Notes: a model not told the origin generated them from the letters alone. A stretch of DNA of 64,000 nucleotides from Brevundimonas sp. LM2 (GCF_002002865.1 NZ_CP019508.1:2894501-2958500); one strand, 5' to 3'; shown: positions 40,704 through 49,812, counted from the first letter of the stretch. Numbers and translations are program-made.

Positions 40704-41881
40704 CCAAACGCCCCCACGACGTCCGCACCACCTGCGCCCGCTCGGGCGTCGACACCGACACGGCCCACGGCTCGGTCATGCCGCCGCTCTACCTGTCGTC
40801 GAACTATTCGTTCGCGGGCTTCGAGCAGAAGCGGAAATACGACTATTCCCGCTCGGGCAATCCCACGCGGGACGTCCTGGCCGAGACCCTGGCCGAGCTG
40901 GAGGGCGGCGCCGGCTGCGTGGTCACGGCCACGGGGATGGCGGCGGTCGACCTGCCCCTGACCCTGCTGTCGCCCGGCGACCTGCTGATCGCCCCGCACG
41001 ACTGCTACGGCGGCACCCACCGGCTGCTGTGCGCCCGGGCGAAGAAGGGGCATTTCGAGGTGCTGTGGGTCGATCAGGGCGATCCGGTCGCGCTCGAGGC
41101 CGCCCTGGCCCTGAACCCGAAGATGGTCCTGGTCGAGACCCCGTCTAACCCCCTGCTGCGCGTGGTCGACATCGCCGACATCTGCGTCCGCGCCCACCGG
41201 GTCGGGGCCCGGGTGGTGGCCGACAACACCTTCCTGTCGCCCGCCCTGCAGCGTCCGATCGAGCTGGGCGCCGACATCGTGGTCCACTCGACCACCAAAT
41301 ACATCAACGGCCATTCCGACGTGGTCGGCGGCGCGGTGATCGCGGCCGATCCGGCGGACCATGCCGAACTGGCTTGGTGGGCCAACTGTCAGGGCGTGAC
41401 CGGCTCGCCGTTCGACGCCTATCTGACCCTGCGCGGCGTGCGGACCCTCTTTGCACGGATCGAGCGCCAGCAGACCACGGCGGGCAAGGTCGCCGCCCTG
41501 CTGGAGGGCCACCTCGCCGTCTCGGCCGTCCACTATCCGGGGCTGAAATCCCACCCCAACCACGCCCTGGCCGCGCGCCAGCAGCAGGGGCCGGGGGCCA
41601 TGCTGTCGTTCGAACTGGCGGGGGGCGTCGCGGCGGTGCGCCAGCTGGTCGAGACCCTGGACACCTTCACCCTCGCCGAGAGCCTGGGTGGGGTTGAAAG
41701 CCTGATCGCCCACCCGGCCACCATGACCCATGCCTCGATGACGCCCGAGGCCCGCGTCGTCGCCGGGATCACCGACGGCCTGCTGCGCCTGTCGGTCGGT
41801 CTGGAGCACGAAGACGACCTGATCGCCGACCTGGTCCAGGCCCTGGACGCCCTGGTGGTGGCCAAGGCGGAGGCGGCCTGA
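40700..41881 (+). CDS. metB: cystathionine gamma-synthase / O-acylhomoserine sulfhydrylase (Cys/Met PLP family)
   Basis: PLP enzyme of the trans-sulfuration family, 393 residues. YSRSGNPTRDVLAETLAELEGG (49-70) is the usual substrate/PLP-phosphate loop, LVETPSNPLLRVVDI follows, and the PLP lysine is Lys200 in VVHSTTKYINGHSDVVGG. It starts at GTG 40700, overlapping the metX stop, so both genes are under the SAM riboswitch. The MetB and MetZ reactions cannot be separated by motif alone; sequence style is MetB-like. Confidence 0.92.
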   Translation: MTKRPHDVRTTCARSGVDTDTAHGSVMPPLYLSSNYSFAGFEQKRKYDYSRSGNPTRDVLAETLAELEGGAGCVVTATGMAAVDLPLTLLSPGDLLIAPHDCYGGTHRLLCARAKKGHFEVLWVDQGDPVALEAALALNPKMVLVETPSNPLLRVVDIADICVRAHRVGARVVADNTFLSPALQRPIELGADIVVHSTTKYINGHSDVVGGAVIAADPADHAELAWWANCQGVTGSPFDAYLTLRGVRTLFARIERQQTTAGKVAALLEGHLAVSAVHYPGLKSHPNHALAARQQQGPGAMLSFELAGGVAAVRQLVETLDTFTLAESLGGVESLIAHPATMTHASMTPEARVVAGITDGLLRLSVGLEHEDDLIADLVQALDALVVAKAEAA

Positions 41882-41897
41882 GCTCCCGGCCATCGGG

Positions 41898-42115
41898 TTC
41901 ATCACAAAGAGCACAAAGGAAGGCACAAAGGACACGACGGGTCCTGTGCCGGTGCAGCAGCCGGGCTCCGATGGCCCATCGAGACGACTTGAAGTCGAAG
42001 CTAGGAACGAAGGCGGCGAAGCCGCGATTAAGCGACTTTGAGGGAGACACCGCCCTTAAGGCCACGACGTTCCCGCCGTGTTCTTCGTGCCTTCCTTCGT
42101 GTCCTTCGTGATGAA
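41898..42115. repeat. long inverted repeat element, type F
   Basis: About 218 bp with inexact 39-40 bp inverted termini (TTCATCACAAAGAGCACAAA ... and its partner ending CCTTCGTGTCCTTCGTGATGAA). Inside lies a smaller palindromic segment around TTGAAGTCGAAGC. The sequence is purine-biased and unlike the GGGGA-type repeats. It separates metB from the convergent small gene and may be a non-autonomous mobile element. Confidence 0.75.
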
Positions 42116-42135
42116 CCTTCCAGCGCCAATCCAGC

Positions 42136-42354
42136 CTAGCCGCAGGCCTCCACCGCCCCGCTGTGCAGGTGGATGACGAAACAGTGCTCCGGCCCGCCGT
42201 CGGCCGCCTGGACCACGACCCGCACGGCGTCGTCGTCGGCCATCGGCGCATGGGCCTCGGCGAAGCTGAGGGCCGCGTCCTCATAGCTTGAGGCCTCCAG
42301 CAGGTGGCCGTGGCCGCTGTCGGTGTGGGCGTAATAGCGAAGGGCGTCGGTCAT
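42136..42354 (-). CDS. small hypothetical protein (DUF5961-like)
   Basis: A 72-residue soluble protein, MTDALRYYAHTDSGHGHLLE, followed by YEDAALSFAEAH and, near the end, GPEHCFVIHLHSGAVEACG. The pattern resembles small alphaproteobacterial DUF5961-type proteins (a tyrosine/histidine strand, an alpha helix of the AALxFAE type, then HCFxxxLxSG). ATG 42354 follows AAGGAG. Function unknown. It is isolated between the type F repeat and the low-GC islet. Confidence 0.75.
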   Translation of the reverse strand: MTDALRYYAHTDSGHGHLLEASSYEDAALSFAEAHAPMADDDAVRVVVQAADGGPEHCFVIHLHSGAVEACG

Positions 42355-42946
42355 GCGGATCTCCTTGCCCGGCTTAACGCGTCAGGCCCGAAAGGGATTC
42401 ATCGCGCCGGCAATGATCTGGGGCCGGCCGTAGGGCCCGCCCCCAGATCATGGAGACGGGCCCCGGCGGAAATGATGAGGCGGCGACCCTCAGCCGCCGC
42501 GACCGTGTCCCCCGACACGGCCGTCGCAATCGCGAGAACGGTTCCCTCCAGTGCGCCGATCCTGGCCGCCCGTTTCCGGGATCAGCAGGGTCGGGACCCG
42601 TTACGCCTCATCGACGGCATCTGGCCCGGACCCGCGTTCGCTGTCGAGGGGGTTCGCCGCTAACGAGTGCGAAAGCGTTAACGCGTTGCCGGAACGCATC
42701 GTTTTTGTGATCGCCCTTGCCGCAAGTGCTCTGGAAGCAATTCGACCATTTGGTCCAGCATCGGCCAGCCTTCGATATCGCGGCGAGTGCGAGGCCACCG
42801 ATCATCGGAAGGGGGAGCCCCGCCGCTATTCACACGAAGATCGGTAGATCTGATTTGCAAAATTGGGCTTGGAAGCGGGACAATACTGGACGGCTCCTCC
42901 GTTAACGGCAAGAATGTCAGAGGACTGTGCGCGACTAGGGGCAACA
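42355..42946. other. gene-free stretch at the left edge of a lower-GC islet
   Basis: No convincing gene is seen in these 592 bp. The left part is GC-rich and contains an 11-bp inverted repeat (ATGATCTGGGG at 42413-42423 with CCCCAGATCAT at 42441-42451). From about 42650 rightwards the composition drops and short overlapping frames appear that have no ribosome site or family resemblance. The composition change marks the boundary to the next two unfamiliar genes. Confidence 0.5.
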
Positions 42947-43429
42947 ATGGATACAACTAATTGGATCGCGCTTCTTGCGGTATTTGGCTTCGGTTCGATA
43001 TTGGCAGCTTTGATCGCTCGCGGTGTCGCAATCGCGCAGCTCCGCCAAGCTTGGATAAACGCATTGCGTAACGACTTAGCGGAAGTGTTTGCAACCTCTG
43101 ATCGGATCGCAAAACTTGTCCGCGACCAATCAGCCGCCGAGCCGAAAATAGACGCGTTAAGCGAGCAATCCCACCTATCAATGGCCGCTCATCGCCGAGT
43201 CCTCTTAAGGCTGAATCCAGCTGAGCGCTTGCATGAAGAACTCACCTTGAGTCTAGATGCACTTATCAACGTAGGCAGCCACGACGAGTACATTAAGAAG
43301 ATCGACGGAGCCCTACGGACCGCCCAATCTCTACTAAAACAAGAGTGGGAAGTCACCAAGTATGGCACCTTCGCTCCTGTGGCAGCCAAGTTGAAGAGTT
43401 TGCAGAAACGTGCACAGAAGGAGGCTTAA
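42947..43429 (+). CDS. membrane-anchored coiled-coil protein of unknown function
   Basis: 160 residues from ATG 42947 (ribosome site AGGGG). One N-terminal membrane helix (WIALLAVFGFGSILAALIA) is followed by a long helical soluble part with the pattern QLRQAWINALRNDLAEVFAT and LLRLNPAERLHEEL. This W-I-x-x-L-R block recurs in uncharacterised one-pass membrane proteins often met in variable genome regions. Codon use and GC are clearly lower than in the flanking housekeeping genes. It is followed by another unknown gene in the same direction. No function assigned. Confidence 0.75.
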   Translation: MDTTNWIALLAVFGFGSILAALIARGVAIAQLRQAWINALRNDLAEVFATSDRIAKLVRDQSAAEPKIDALSEQSHLSMAAHRRVLLRLNPAERLHEELTLSLDALINVGSHDEYIKKIDGALRTAQSLLKQEWEVTKYGTFAPVAAKLKSLQKRAQKEA

Positions 43430-43628
43430 TCGACCTAGCCGATGACCTTATTGAAAGACGCGATTCCAAGTCGGCCTTCAGGTAGGATGGGTGTGGCGGG
43501 CCGCTAAGTCCTCTTGGAGGCAGAGCGGTGAAAATGCGCGCCAGCCCATAGCGGGACGCGCCCACGGTGCGCGACTCGACTCCCGCGCAAGTTGCTGGCT
43601 AGCTGTGCCGGAGACTTGAGGGGCTTGG

Positions 43629-44453
43629 GTGGAACAGTTCAGGATCAACATCCGGTTCGACGGCCTCGACGCAGATGATCATGTCATCGACATGCGCCTA
43701 TTTGGCGAGGCGATGATAGGTCTCGAAAAAACGCTGTCAGCGGGGCTTAATGCCCTCGCGACCGGCTCTGTGCCGCCTCGCTCAAAGTTAATGCTGGCAA
43801 TCAAGGCCACGCCGCCTCGTGACGGCTGCGTTCAGCTTGATGCGGTTATTGAACTGGCCCAAGGCGTCCTGCCAATCCTAAAGCCCGCCCTGCTCGCTGC
43901 CGGCGGGGCAATAGCCAAGCATCTGATCTCGGCAACGATAAAGCGTTTCGGAGGATCAAGGGGCCAGTCGGCTTCCGAGGTGGAGAAGGTGCTGGATCTT
44001 ATGAAGGTCGAGAAGGACGATAGGCAGCGCGAACGCGAAACTCTTCTAGGGGTTATTGATCGTCTACGCCCGGCTGCTGTCCAAATGATGGCCCCCGTCG
44101 GCAGGTCAGCAGAGCAACTCACGATCACTTCGGCAAACGATGACGATCCGACCGTTTTTGACGTACCAATGGCGCAAGCTCTGAGGTCTCGAAGCGATCT
44201 AGAGGTCTCTGAAATGCAACCGATGCGCCTGAAGGTGGATGGAATAACCGTCCACACCCGTACCCTTAAAGTGGAAGACCCTAACGTGCCGGGTCGGTAC
44301 GTTACGGCAGAGGTTCGCGACCCAGCCTTCACTGACGGCGAGAACGTTTACACCCAGTCGGTAACCAAGATGCTCGACGTCCAAGCGAAGGCGACATACC
44401 GCGAGGGTATCTTACATCGGATCCATATCATGGATGCCAAGGCTGCCGCTTAA
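43629..44453 (+). CDS. hypothetical protein in lower-GC islet
   Basis: 274 residues from GTG 43629 (GAGGGG 5 bp upstream). It opens with RINIRFDGLDADDHVIDMRLFGEAMIGLE, an alpha/beta module, and has a hydrophobic segment (LPILKPALLAAGGAIAKHLIS) in the middle, a charged helix (VEKVLDLMKVEKDDRQRERE) and a C-terminal beta-rich part (RLKVDGITVHTRTLKVEDP). The N-terminus resembles uncharacterised DUF7946-type proteins, but I am not sure. Reduced GC and unusual codons suggest acquisition. No catalytic motif seen. Confidence 0.75.
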   Translation: MEQFRINIRFDGLDADDHVIDMRLFGEAMIGLEKTLSAGLNALATGSVPPRSKLMLAIKATPPRDGCVQLDAVIELAQGVLPILKPALLAAGGAIAKHLISATIKRFGGSRGQSASEVEKVLDLMKVEKDDRQRERETLLGVIDRLRPAAVQMMAPVGRSAEQLTITSANDDDPTVFDVPMAQALRSRSDLEVSEMQPMRLKVDGITVHTRTLKVEDPNVPGRYVTAEVRDPAFTDGENVYTQSVTKMLDVQAKATYREGILHRIHIMDAKAAA

Positions 44454-44514
44454 CTCAGCTTTGTTCGGATGCCAGGCACAGAAGGAAGAAGCAGAAGCCA
44501 TTTTGTCATAGCGA

Positions 44515-45336
44515 TCACCGCACCCCGAACGGCACCACCTTGTTCTCTCCGTCATGCCCGACATCCGCCCGCCCCAGATAGGCAATCCCCGACCGCTCGC
44601 ACCAGTACCGGACGATCTCCTCCCCCGTCATCCCGAAGTCCGGATCGTTCACCGGCACCTCGCTGAACCGCCCCGCGCGGATGCCGGCCACCCGCCGGAT
44701 CGACGCCTGGCTGCTCAGGTGGAACATCATCCGGTCGATGCGGTAGGCGGCCTCCGACACGTCCTCCAGCATCAGGACATGGCCGGTCAGGTCCGGCTCC
44801 AGCGGGGTGCCCAGCAGCTGGTCCAGCACCGTCAGGTTGAAGGCCACGGCCGGGCGCGGATCGTCGTGCAGCGACGGCTCCCACGACGAGGTCGCGCCCT
44901 TCCGCAGCCAGTTCAGGGCCCGGAAGGCGGTGTCGTCGTGGCGCACGGCGTCGGACGCCATCGGCCCGTGGGCCAGATGCGGAAAGCCGGCCTTGTACAG
45001 AATGGCCAGCAGTGATCCGACGTCGGAATAACCCAGATAGCGTTTCTGGCGGGCCACCTCGGTCAGGCGCGGCAGCACCGCCTCGGCGATGCGGCACGAG
45101 CCGTATCCGCCCCGGGCGAACCAGACGGCGTCGATGCGCGGGTCGTTGGCATAGTCGACAAACGCTTGCGCCCGGGTGGCGTCGTCACCGCTGAAATGGC
45201 CGGACTTCTCCAGCGAGGACGGGTGGATCACCACCGCCACCTTCCGGGCCGGGAAGTTCGTCTCCATCCAGGCCTCGATGGCCTCGGCCCGCTCGATAGA
45301 GAAGCGCGAGGAGACCGCGACGATACCGATCTTCAT
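44515..45336 (-). CDS. ldcA: LD-carboxypeptidase (S66 family)
   Basis: Murein-recycling peptidase of 273 residues that removes the terminal D-Ala from tetrapeptides in the cytoplasm. The S66 signature is present: ARGGYGSCRIAE, then the nucleophile serine in GYSDVGSLLA, and the glutamate/histidine region LMLEDVSEAAYRIDRM with FGMTGEE near the end. ATG 45336 is selected. It is transcribed divergently, 43 bp from mpl, whose product reuses the tripeptide it generates, so the pair forms a functional unit. Confidence 0.9.
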   Translation of the reverse strand: MKIGIVAVSSRFSIERAEAIEAWMETNFPARKVAVVIHPSSLEKSGHFSGDDATRAQAFVDYANDPRIDAVWFARGGYGSCRIAEAVLPRLTEVARQKRYLGYSDVGSLLAILYKAGFPHLAHGPMASDAVRHDDTAFRALNWLRKGATSSWEPSLHDDPRPAVAFNLTVLDQLLGTPLEPDLTGHVLMLEDVSEAAYRIDRMMFHLSSQASIRRVAGIRAGRFSEVPVNDPDFGMTGEEIVRYWCERSGIAYLGRADVGHDGENKVVPFGVR

Positions 45337-45379
45337 TCTGCTGTAGCCTCCCCGTCGCGGGCACATTAGTCACCGCAGC

Positions 45380-46783
45380 ATGAGCGAACCATCCTATTTC
45401 TTCTGCGGCATCGGCGGATCGGGCATGCTGCCGCTGGCCATGATCGTCCAGGCCCAGGGGGGCACGATCGCGGGCTCGGACCGGGCGCTGGACCAGGGCC
45501 GGACGCCGGAGAAGTTCGACTGGCTGCGCGCCCACGGCGTGACCCTGTTCCCGCAAGACGGATCGGGCATCCGCGCCGACCAGACGGTGGTGGCCACCGG
45601 GGCGGTCGAGGACACGGTGCCCGACATCGGGGCGGCGAAACGGCTGGGCGCGACCATCGTCACCCGGCCCGAATTGCTGAGCCGGATCTTCAACGCCGCC
45701 CCCACCTCGGTCGGGGTCGCCGGCACCAGCGGCAAGTCCACCATCACCGGCATGATCGCCTGGATCCTGGACCAGGCCGGGCGCGACCCGACGGTGATGA
45801 ACGGGGCGGTGATGCGCAACTTCGCCGACGCCGACCATCCGTTCGCCAGCGCCCTGATCGGATCCCCCGACCTGTTCGTGGCCGAGGTCGACGAGAGCGA
45901 CGGCTCCATCGCCCGCTACGACCCGACCGTGGCCGTGGTGTCCAACATCTCGCTGGACCACAAGTCGATGGAGGAGCTGCGCGACCTGTTCGGGGGTTTC
46001 ACCGGGCGCGCGCGGACGGCGGTGCTGAACCTGGACAATATCGAGACCGCCGCCCTGGCCCAGACCCTGGTCGACGACGGCCGGGCCGAGGCGGTGCTGA
46101 CCTTCGCCCTGGGCAATGAGGCGGCCGATCTGTCGGCCCACGACCTGGTCCCCCTGCCCGCCGGCATGACCTTCGCCCTGACCGAGCGGTCCAGCGGCGC
46201 GCGGATCGCCGCGACCCTGAACGTGCCGGGGGCGCACAATGTCGCCAATGCCCTGGCCGCCCTGGGGGCTGTGCGGGCGCTGGGCGTGCCGCTGGACCAG
46301 GCGGTGGCGTCGCTGGAGACCTTCGCCGGGATCCGGCGGCGGATGGAGGTGGTCGGCACGGCGAACGGCATCACCGTGCTCGACGACTTCGCCCACAACC
46401 CCGACAAGATCGCCGCCACGGTCAAGACCCTGCACGCCTTCGACGGGCGGCTGCTGATCCTGTTCCAGCCGCACGGCTTCGGCCCGCTGAAGCTGATGCG
46501 GACCGAGTTTATCGACACCTTCGCCGGCCTGATGCGCCCCGACGACGTCCTGCTGATGCCCGAGCCCGTCTATTACGGCGGCACCACCGACCGCAGCGTG
46601 GGGTCTGAGGACATCGCCGCGGGCGTGCGCGCGGCCGGACGCAACGCCGAGGCCCTGCCCGACCGCGCGGCCTGCGGCGAGCGGCTGGTCGCGCTGGCCC
46701 GGCCCGGCGACCGGATCATCGTCATGGGGGCGCGGGACGACACCCTGTCGTCGTTCGCGGCGGAGCTTCTCGAGCGCCTTTGA
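45380..46783 (+). CDS. mpl: Mpl-type murein peptide ligase
   Basis: Mur ligase of 467 residues that attaches recycled L-Ala-gamma-D-Glu-meso-DAP to UDP-MurNAc. It has the N-terminal Rossmann domain ([16 protein letters not shown]), the ATP loop [35 protein letters not shown] and the C-terminal domain with [15 protein letters not shown]. Length and the DDFAHNP/HGFGP features suit Mpl or a MurC paralogue; the divergent LD-carboxypeptidase supports Mpl. MurC proper would be expected in a division/cell-wall cluster not present here. Confidence 0.88.
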   Translation: MSEPSYFFCGIGGSGMLPLAMIVQAQGGTIAGSDRALDQGRTPEKFDWLRAHGVTLFPQDGSGIRADQTVVATGAVEDTVPDIGAAKRLGATIVTRPELLSRIFNAAPTSVGVAGTSGKSTITGMIAWILDQAGRDPTVMNGAVMRNFADADHPFASALIGSPDLFVAEVDESDGSIARYDPTVAVVSNISLDHKSMEELRDLFGGFTGRARTAVLNLDNIETAALAQTLVDDGRAEAVLTFALGNEAADLSAHDLVPLPAGMTFALTERSSGARIAATLNVPGAHNVANALAALGAVRALGVPLDQAVASLETFAGIRRRMEVVGTANGITVLDDFAHNPDKIAATVKTLHAFDGRLLILFQPHGFGPLKLMRTEFIDTFAGLMRPDDVLLMPEPVYYGGTTDRSVGSEDIAAGVRAAGRNAEALPDRAACGERLVALARPGDRIIVMGARDDTLSSFAAELLERL

Positions 46784-46786
46784 GGG

Positions 46787-46875
46787 CGCGCGGACCTCCA
46801 GGTCCGCATCTTTCTTGAACCTCTGCGGCCCGCATCGCTTATCGACACCGCAAGAGCGGACCTGGAGGTCCGCGC
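46787..46875. repeat. mirror pair of near-palindromes, type G
   Basis: GCGCGGACCTCCAGGTCCGC (46787-46806) and GCGGACCTGGAGGTCCGCGC (46856-46875) are exact reverse complements, and each is itself almost palindromic (GCGGACCT-AGGTCCGC). The 49-bp spacer has no gene. The element starts 3 bp after the mpl stop and ends 19 bp before the TonB receptor start. It may act as terminator and transcript barrier. Confidence 0.85.
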
Positions 46876-46894
46876 TCCAGGTCAAACGCGCCCC

Positions 46895-48928
46895 ATGATG
46901 CAAGATATCCCCGCCCCCCTGCCCGACGTGGTCGTCACGGCCGCGCGCCTGCCGCCCGCCGCGGGCGAGGCCGCCTTTTCCGTGATCCGCCTGGGGCGCG
47001 AGCGGCTGGACCGCGCGACCCGGCTGGACGAGGCCCTGGCCACCGTGCCGGCCGTCAGCCTGTTCCGCCGCACCTCCAGCCTGGCCGCCAATCCGACGAC
47101 CCAGGGCATCTCGCTGCGCTCCATCGCCCCGTCGGGGGCCGGGCGGACCCTGGTGACCCTGGACGGGGTGCCGCAGAACGATCCCTTCGGCGGCTGGGTG
47201 ATCTGGTCCCAGCTGCCGACCGAGAGCCTGTCGGGCCTCGACATCATTCGGGGGGCGGGCGCCGGCCCCTATGGCGCGGGGGCCCTGACCGGGGTCATCG
47301 CCCTGCGCGAGCGCGAGGCGGTCGGCGGGCGACTGGACCTGTCCGGCGGCGAATACGGCGGCCGGAGGCTGGCGGCGGCGACCACCCTGTCGACCGGGCG
47401 ACTGGCCCTGACCGGCACGGTCCAGCGCGAGCTGTCGGACGGCTACACCCCGGTCCGGGGCGCGGGCGCCGGGGCGGTCGACCGGCCGCTGGACCTGGCC
47501 ACCCTGTCGGGCGCGATCCGGGCCGACGTGGCGCTGAGCGACGCCACCGCCCTGACCCTGCGCGCCTCGGCCTATGACGAGGATCGCGGCTCGGGCCTGC
47601 TGGGGGCGCGGTCGTCGGCGACCGGCCAGAGCTATGCCGCCACCCTGTCGCGCACCCCCTCGGCCGATCGGCTGGGCTGGCGGGCCCAGGTCTGGCGGCG
47701 CGAAAGCGATTTCGCCAACACCTCGGTCGCCGTGGCGGCGGGCCGGGCCACCACCACGCCCGCCAACGACCAGTTCGCCACCCCGTCCGAGGGCTGGGGC
47801 GCCAATTTCGCCCTCCGGCGCACGGCGGTCCCCCTGGCGGGCGGCCTGCTGGAATGGGAACTGGGCGCCGACGCCCGCTTCGCCGAGGGCGAGACCCGGG
47901 AGCTGTTCCGCTTCATGCCGGTCGCCGGCGTCGGCGCCTTCACCCGCACCCGCGTCGCGGGCGGCGAGACTTCGGTCATCGGCCTGTATGGCGAGGGAGC
48001 CTGGAGCACCGGTCCCTGGCTGATCGCCGGGGGCCTGCGGATCGACGAATACGGCAACAGCAATGGCCGCCGCCTGGAGCGCGACCGCCAGACCGGGGCC
48101 GCCACCCTGGACGAGACCGACCCCGACCAGTCGGGCGAGGTGCTGAGTGCCCGCCTGGCCATCCGCCGCGAGCTCGGCTCCGGCGTCGCCGCCCGGGCCG
48201 CCGCCTATTCCGGCTTCCGCCCCGCCACCCTGAACGAGCTGCACCGCCCGTTCCGGGTCGGCAACGACCTGACCGAGGCCAATGCCGGCCTGGTGCCCGA
48301 GACCCTGCAGGGGATCGAGACCGGCCTGTCCTGGGATCGCGACGCGACGAGCCTGGGGGCCACGGTGTTCTGGAACCGGATCGAGGACGCCATCGTCAAC
48401 GTCACGATCGGGGCCGGGCCCGGCACCTTCCCCCGCGCGGGTTTCGTCCCGGCCGGCGGCGTGCTGCGCCAGCGCCAGAACGCGGGCACGATCCATGCGG
48501 TGGGCGTCGAGCTGACGGCCGGGCACCGGCTGGGCGATCTGGTGTCGCTGGACGGGGCCCTGTCCTGGACCGACGCCGAGGTCGACGGCGGCGGCGCGGC
48601 GGCCCAGCTGACCGGCCTGCGCCCCGCCCAAGCCCCGGAGTGGAGCGCCACCGCCGGGGCCGACTGGCGCGCCACCGACCGGCTGACCCTGATCGGGCGG
48701 GTGCGGTATGAGAGCGCCCGGTTCGAGGACGACCTGAACAGCCGGACACTGGACGCGGCCATCACCGCCGACGCCCGGGCCGAGTTCGAGGTGAAGACCG
48801 GGGTGATCCTGTACGCCGCCGCCGACAACGTCTTCGACGCCGAGGTCGCGGTGTCCGAGACCGGCGACGGCATCGAGGGCTACGGCCCCCCGCGCACCCT
48901 CCGCGCCGGGCTGACGCTGAGCTGGTAA
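46895..48928 (+). CDS. TonB-dependent receptor lacking a visible signal peptide
   Basis: 677 residues with a plug domain (DVVVTAARLPP; TTQGISLRSIAPSGAGRTLVTLDGVPQ; IRGAGAGPYGAGALTGVI) and a 22-strand barrel ending RTLRAGLTLSW. The architecture resembles vitamin B12/haem-type receptors. The frame opens MMQDIPAPLPDVV directly at the TonB-box-like part, with no hydrophobic leader and no earlier usable start, and a palindromic repeat lies just upstream. Either export is compromised or the 5' end was altered when the repeat inserted. Ligand unknown. Confidence 0.88.
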   Translation: MMQDIPAPLPDVVVTAARLPPAAGEAAFSVIRLGRERLDRATRLDEALATVPAVSLFRRTSSLAANPTTQGISLRSIAPSGAGRTLVTLDGVPQNDPFGGWVIWSQLPTESLSGLDIIRGAGAGPYGAGALTGVIALREREAVGGRLDLSGGEYGGRRLAAATTLSTGRLALTGTVQRELSDGYTPVRGAGAGAVDRPLDLATLSGAIRADVALSDATALTLRASAYDEDRGSGLLGARSSATGQSYAATLSRTPSADRLGWRAQVWRRESDFANTSVAVAAGRATTTPANDQFATPSEGWGANFALRRTAVPLAGGLLEWELGADARFAEGETRELFRFMPVAGVGAFTRTRVAGGETSVIGLYGEGAWSTGPWLIAGGLRIDEYGNSNGRRLERDRQTGAATLDETDPDQSGEVLSARLAIRRELGSGVAARAAAYSGFRPATLNELHRPFRVGNDLTEANAGLVPETLQGIETGLSWDRDATSLGATVFWNRIEDAIVNVTIGAGPGTFPRAGFVPAGGVLRQRQNAGTIHAVGVELTAGHRLGDLVSLDGALSWTDAEVDGGGAAAQLTGLRPAQAPEWSATAGADWRATDRLTLIGRVRYESARFEDDLNSRTLDAAITADARAEFEVKTGVILYAAADNVFDAEVAVSETGDGIEGYGPPRTLRAGLTLSW

Positions 48929-48938
48929 CGCCCGTCAG

Positions 48939-49104
48939 CCCTTCCCCCATTCTTCATGGGGGAAAGCGGTCCGGCGCTGAGCGCAGCGAAGCCAGGACCG
49001 TTGGGGGAAGCCTTGTTTAGCCAGCAGGAAGAACAAGTTCCCCCATCCGTCCTGTTCGAGCTGCGCTCGAAGACGGACGGCTTTCCCCCGCAAGCGGGGG
49101 AAGG
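48939..49104. repeat. REPIN-like inverted repeat, type B copy 2
   Basis: Same architecture as the copy at 20618: CCTTCCCCCATTCTTCATGG hairpin, an inner arm around GCGCTGAGCGCAGCG, a spacer, then the inverted half ending CCCCCGCAAGCGGGGGAAGG. It lies between two convergent genes. Confidence 0.9.
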
Positions 49105-49113
49105 ACTAAGGGT

Positions 49114-49794
49114 CTAGACCTCGGACCACCGCCGCAGCAGGTTGTGATAGACGCCGGTCAGCTCCAGCACCGCCTGGTTCGATGGCCCGCTGCCGAGCGC
49201 CACCCTCTGCGTCGCCACGTCCAGCTGGAACAGCGTCTCGCGCGCGGCGTCGTCCTTCACCAGGCTCTGGATCCAGAAGAAGCTCGACACCCGCGCCCCG
49301 CGCGTCACCGGCGTCACGCGATGCAGGCTCTTGGACGGATACAGGACTAGGTCGCCGGCGGGCAGTTTGACGCTCTGCGGGCCGTAGTGGTCCTCGATCA
49401 CCAGCTCTCCACCGTCGTAGGCGTCGGGCTCGGACAGGAACAGCGTCGCCGACAGGTCCGAGCGGAGGCGCAGGCCCGAGGGATGCACCCGGATGGCGTT
49501 GTCGACATGGGCCCCGAAGGCCTGGCCGCCTTCGTAGCGGTTGAACAGCGGCGGAAACACCGTGTGCGGCAGGGCGGCGGAGACGAACATGGCATTCGCC
49601 GCTAGGGCCTGTTCGACGATCGCCCCGACCTCGCGGGCCGCGTCGGAGCCCTGCGGCAGCTGGGCATTGTCCTTGGCCCGGGCCGACTGATGGCCCGAGG
49701 TGGCGTTGCCGTCGGACCAGTCGCCGGCGTCGAGGATCGCGCGCAGCCGGGCGACCTCGTCCTTGCTGAAGACTTCGGGGATGTGAAGAAGAAT
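49114..49794 (-). CDS. piuC: PKHD-type Fe(II)/2-oxoglutarate hydroxylase (PiuC/YbiX), apparent ATT start
   Basis: 226 residues if read from ATT at 49794, exactly the usual length. Metal ligands are His and Asp in GAHVDNAIR and the distal His in SLHRVTPV, with the 2-oxoglutarate Arg in [13 protein letters not shown]. The family N-terminus [13 protein letters not shown] is present immediately after the ATT, and AGAAGGA lies 8 nt upstream, but no ATG, GTG or TTG occurs in frame there; the first ATG (49590) would delete 68 conserved residues. PiuC-type enzymes accompany TonB siderophore receptors, as here. A type C repeat abuts the start. Confidence 0.88.
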   Translation of the reverse strand: MLLHIPEVFSKDEVARLRAILDAGDWSDGNATSGHQSARAKDNAQLPQGSDAAREVGAIVEQALAANAMFVSAALPHTVFPPLFNRYEGGQAFGAHVDNAIRVHPSGLRLRSDLSATLFLSEPDAYDGGELVIEDHYGPQSVKLPAGDLVLYPSKSLHRVTPVTRGARVSSFFWIQSLVKDDAARETLFQLDVATQRVALGSGPSNQAVLELTGVYHNLLRRWSEV

Positions 49795-49812
49795 GGCCGG
49801 GTTCCTTCTGCT

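Noticed and set aside
42413..42451. Terminator at the inverted repeat in the gene-free stretch
   Set aside because: The 11-bp stem is good but the loop is 17 nt and no T-run follows on either strand.
45185..48631. Very long open frame of more than 1100 codons on the minus strand
   Set aside because: It lies opposite mpl and the TonB receptor, which have clear motifs; the translated frame is low-complexity Gly/Arg/Gln typical of shadow frames in high-GC DNA.
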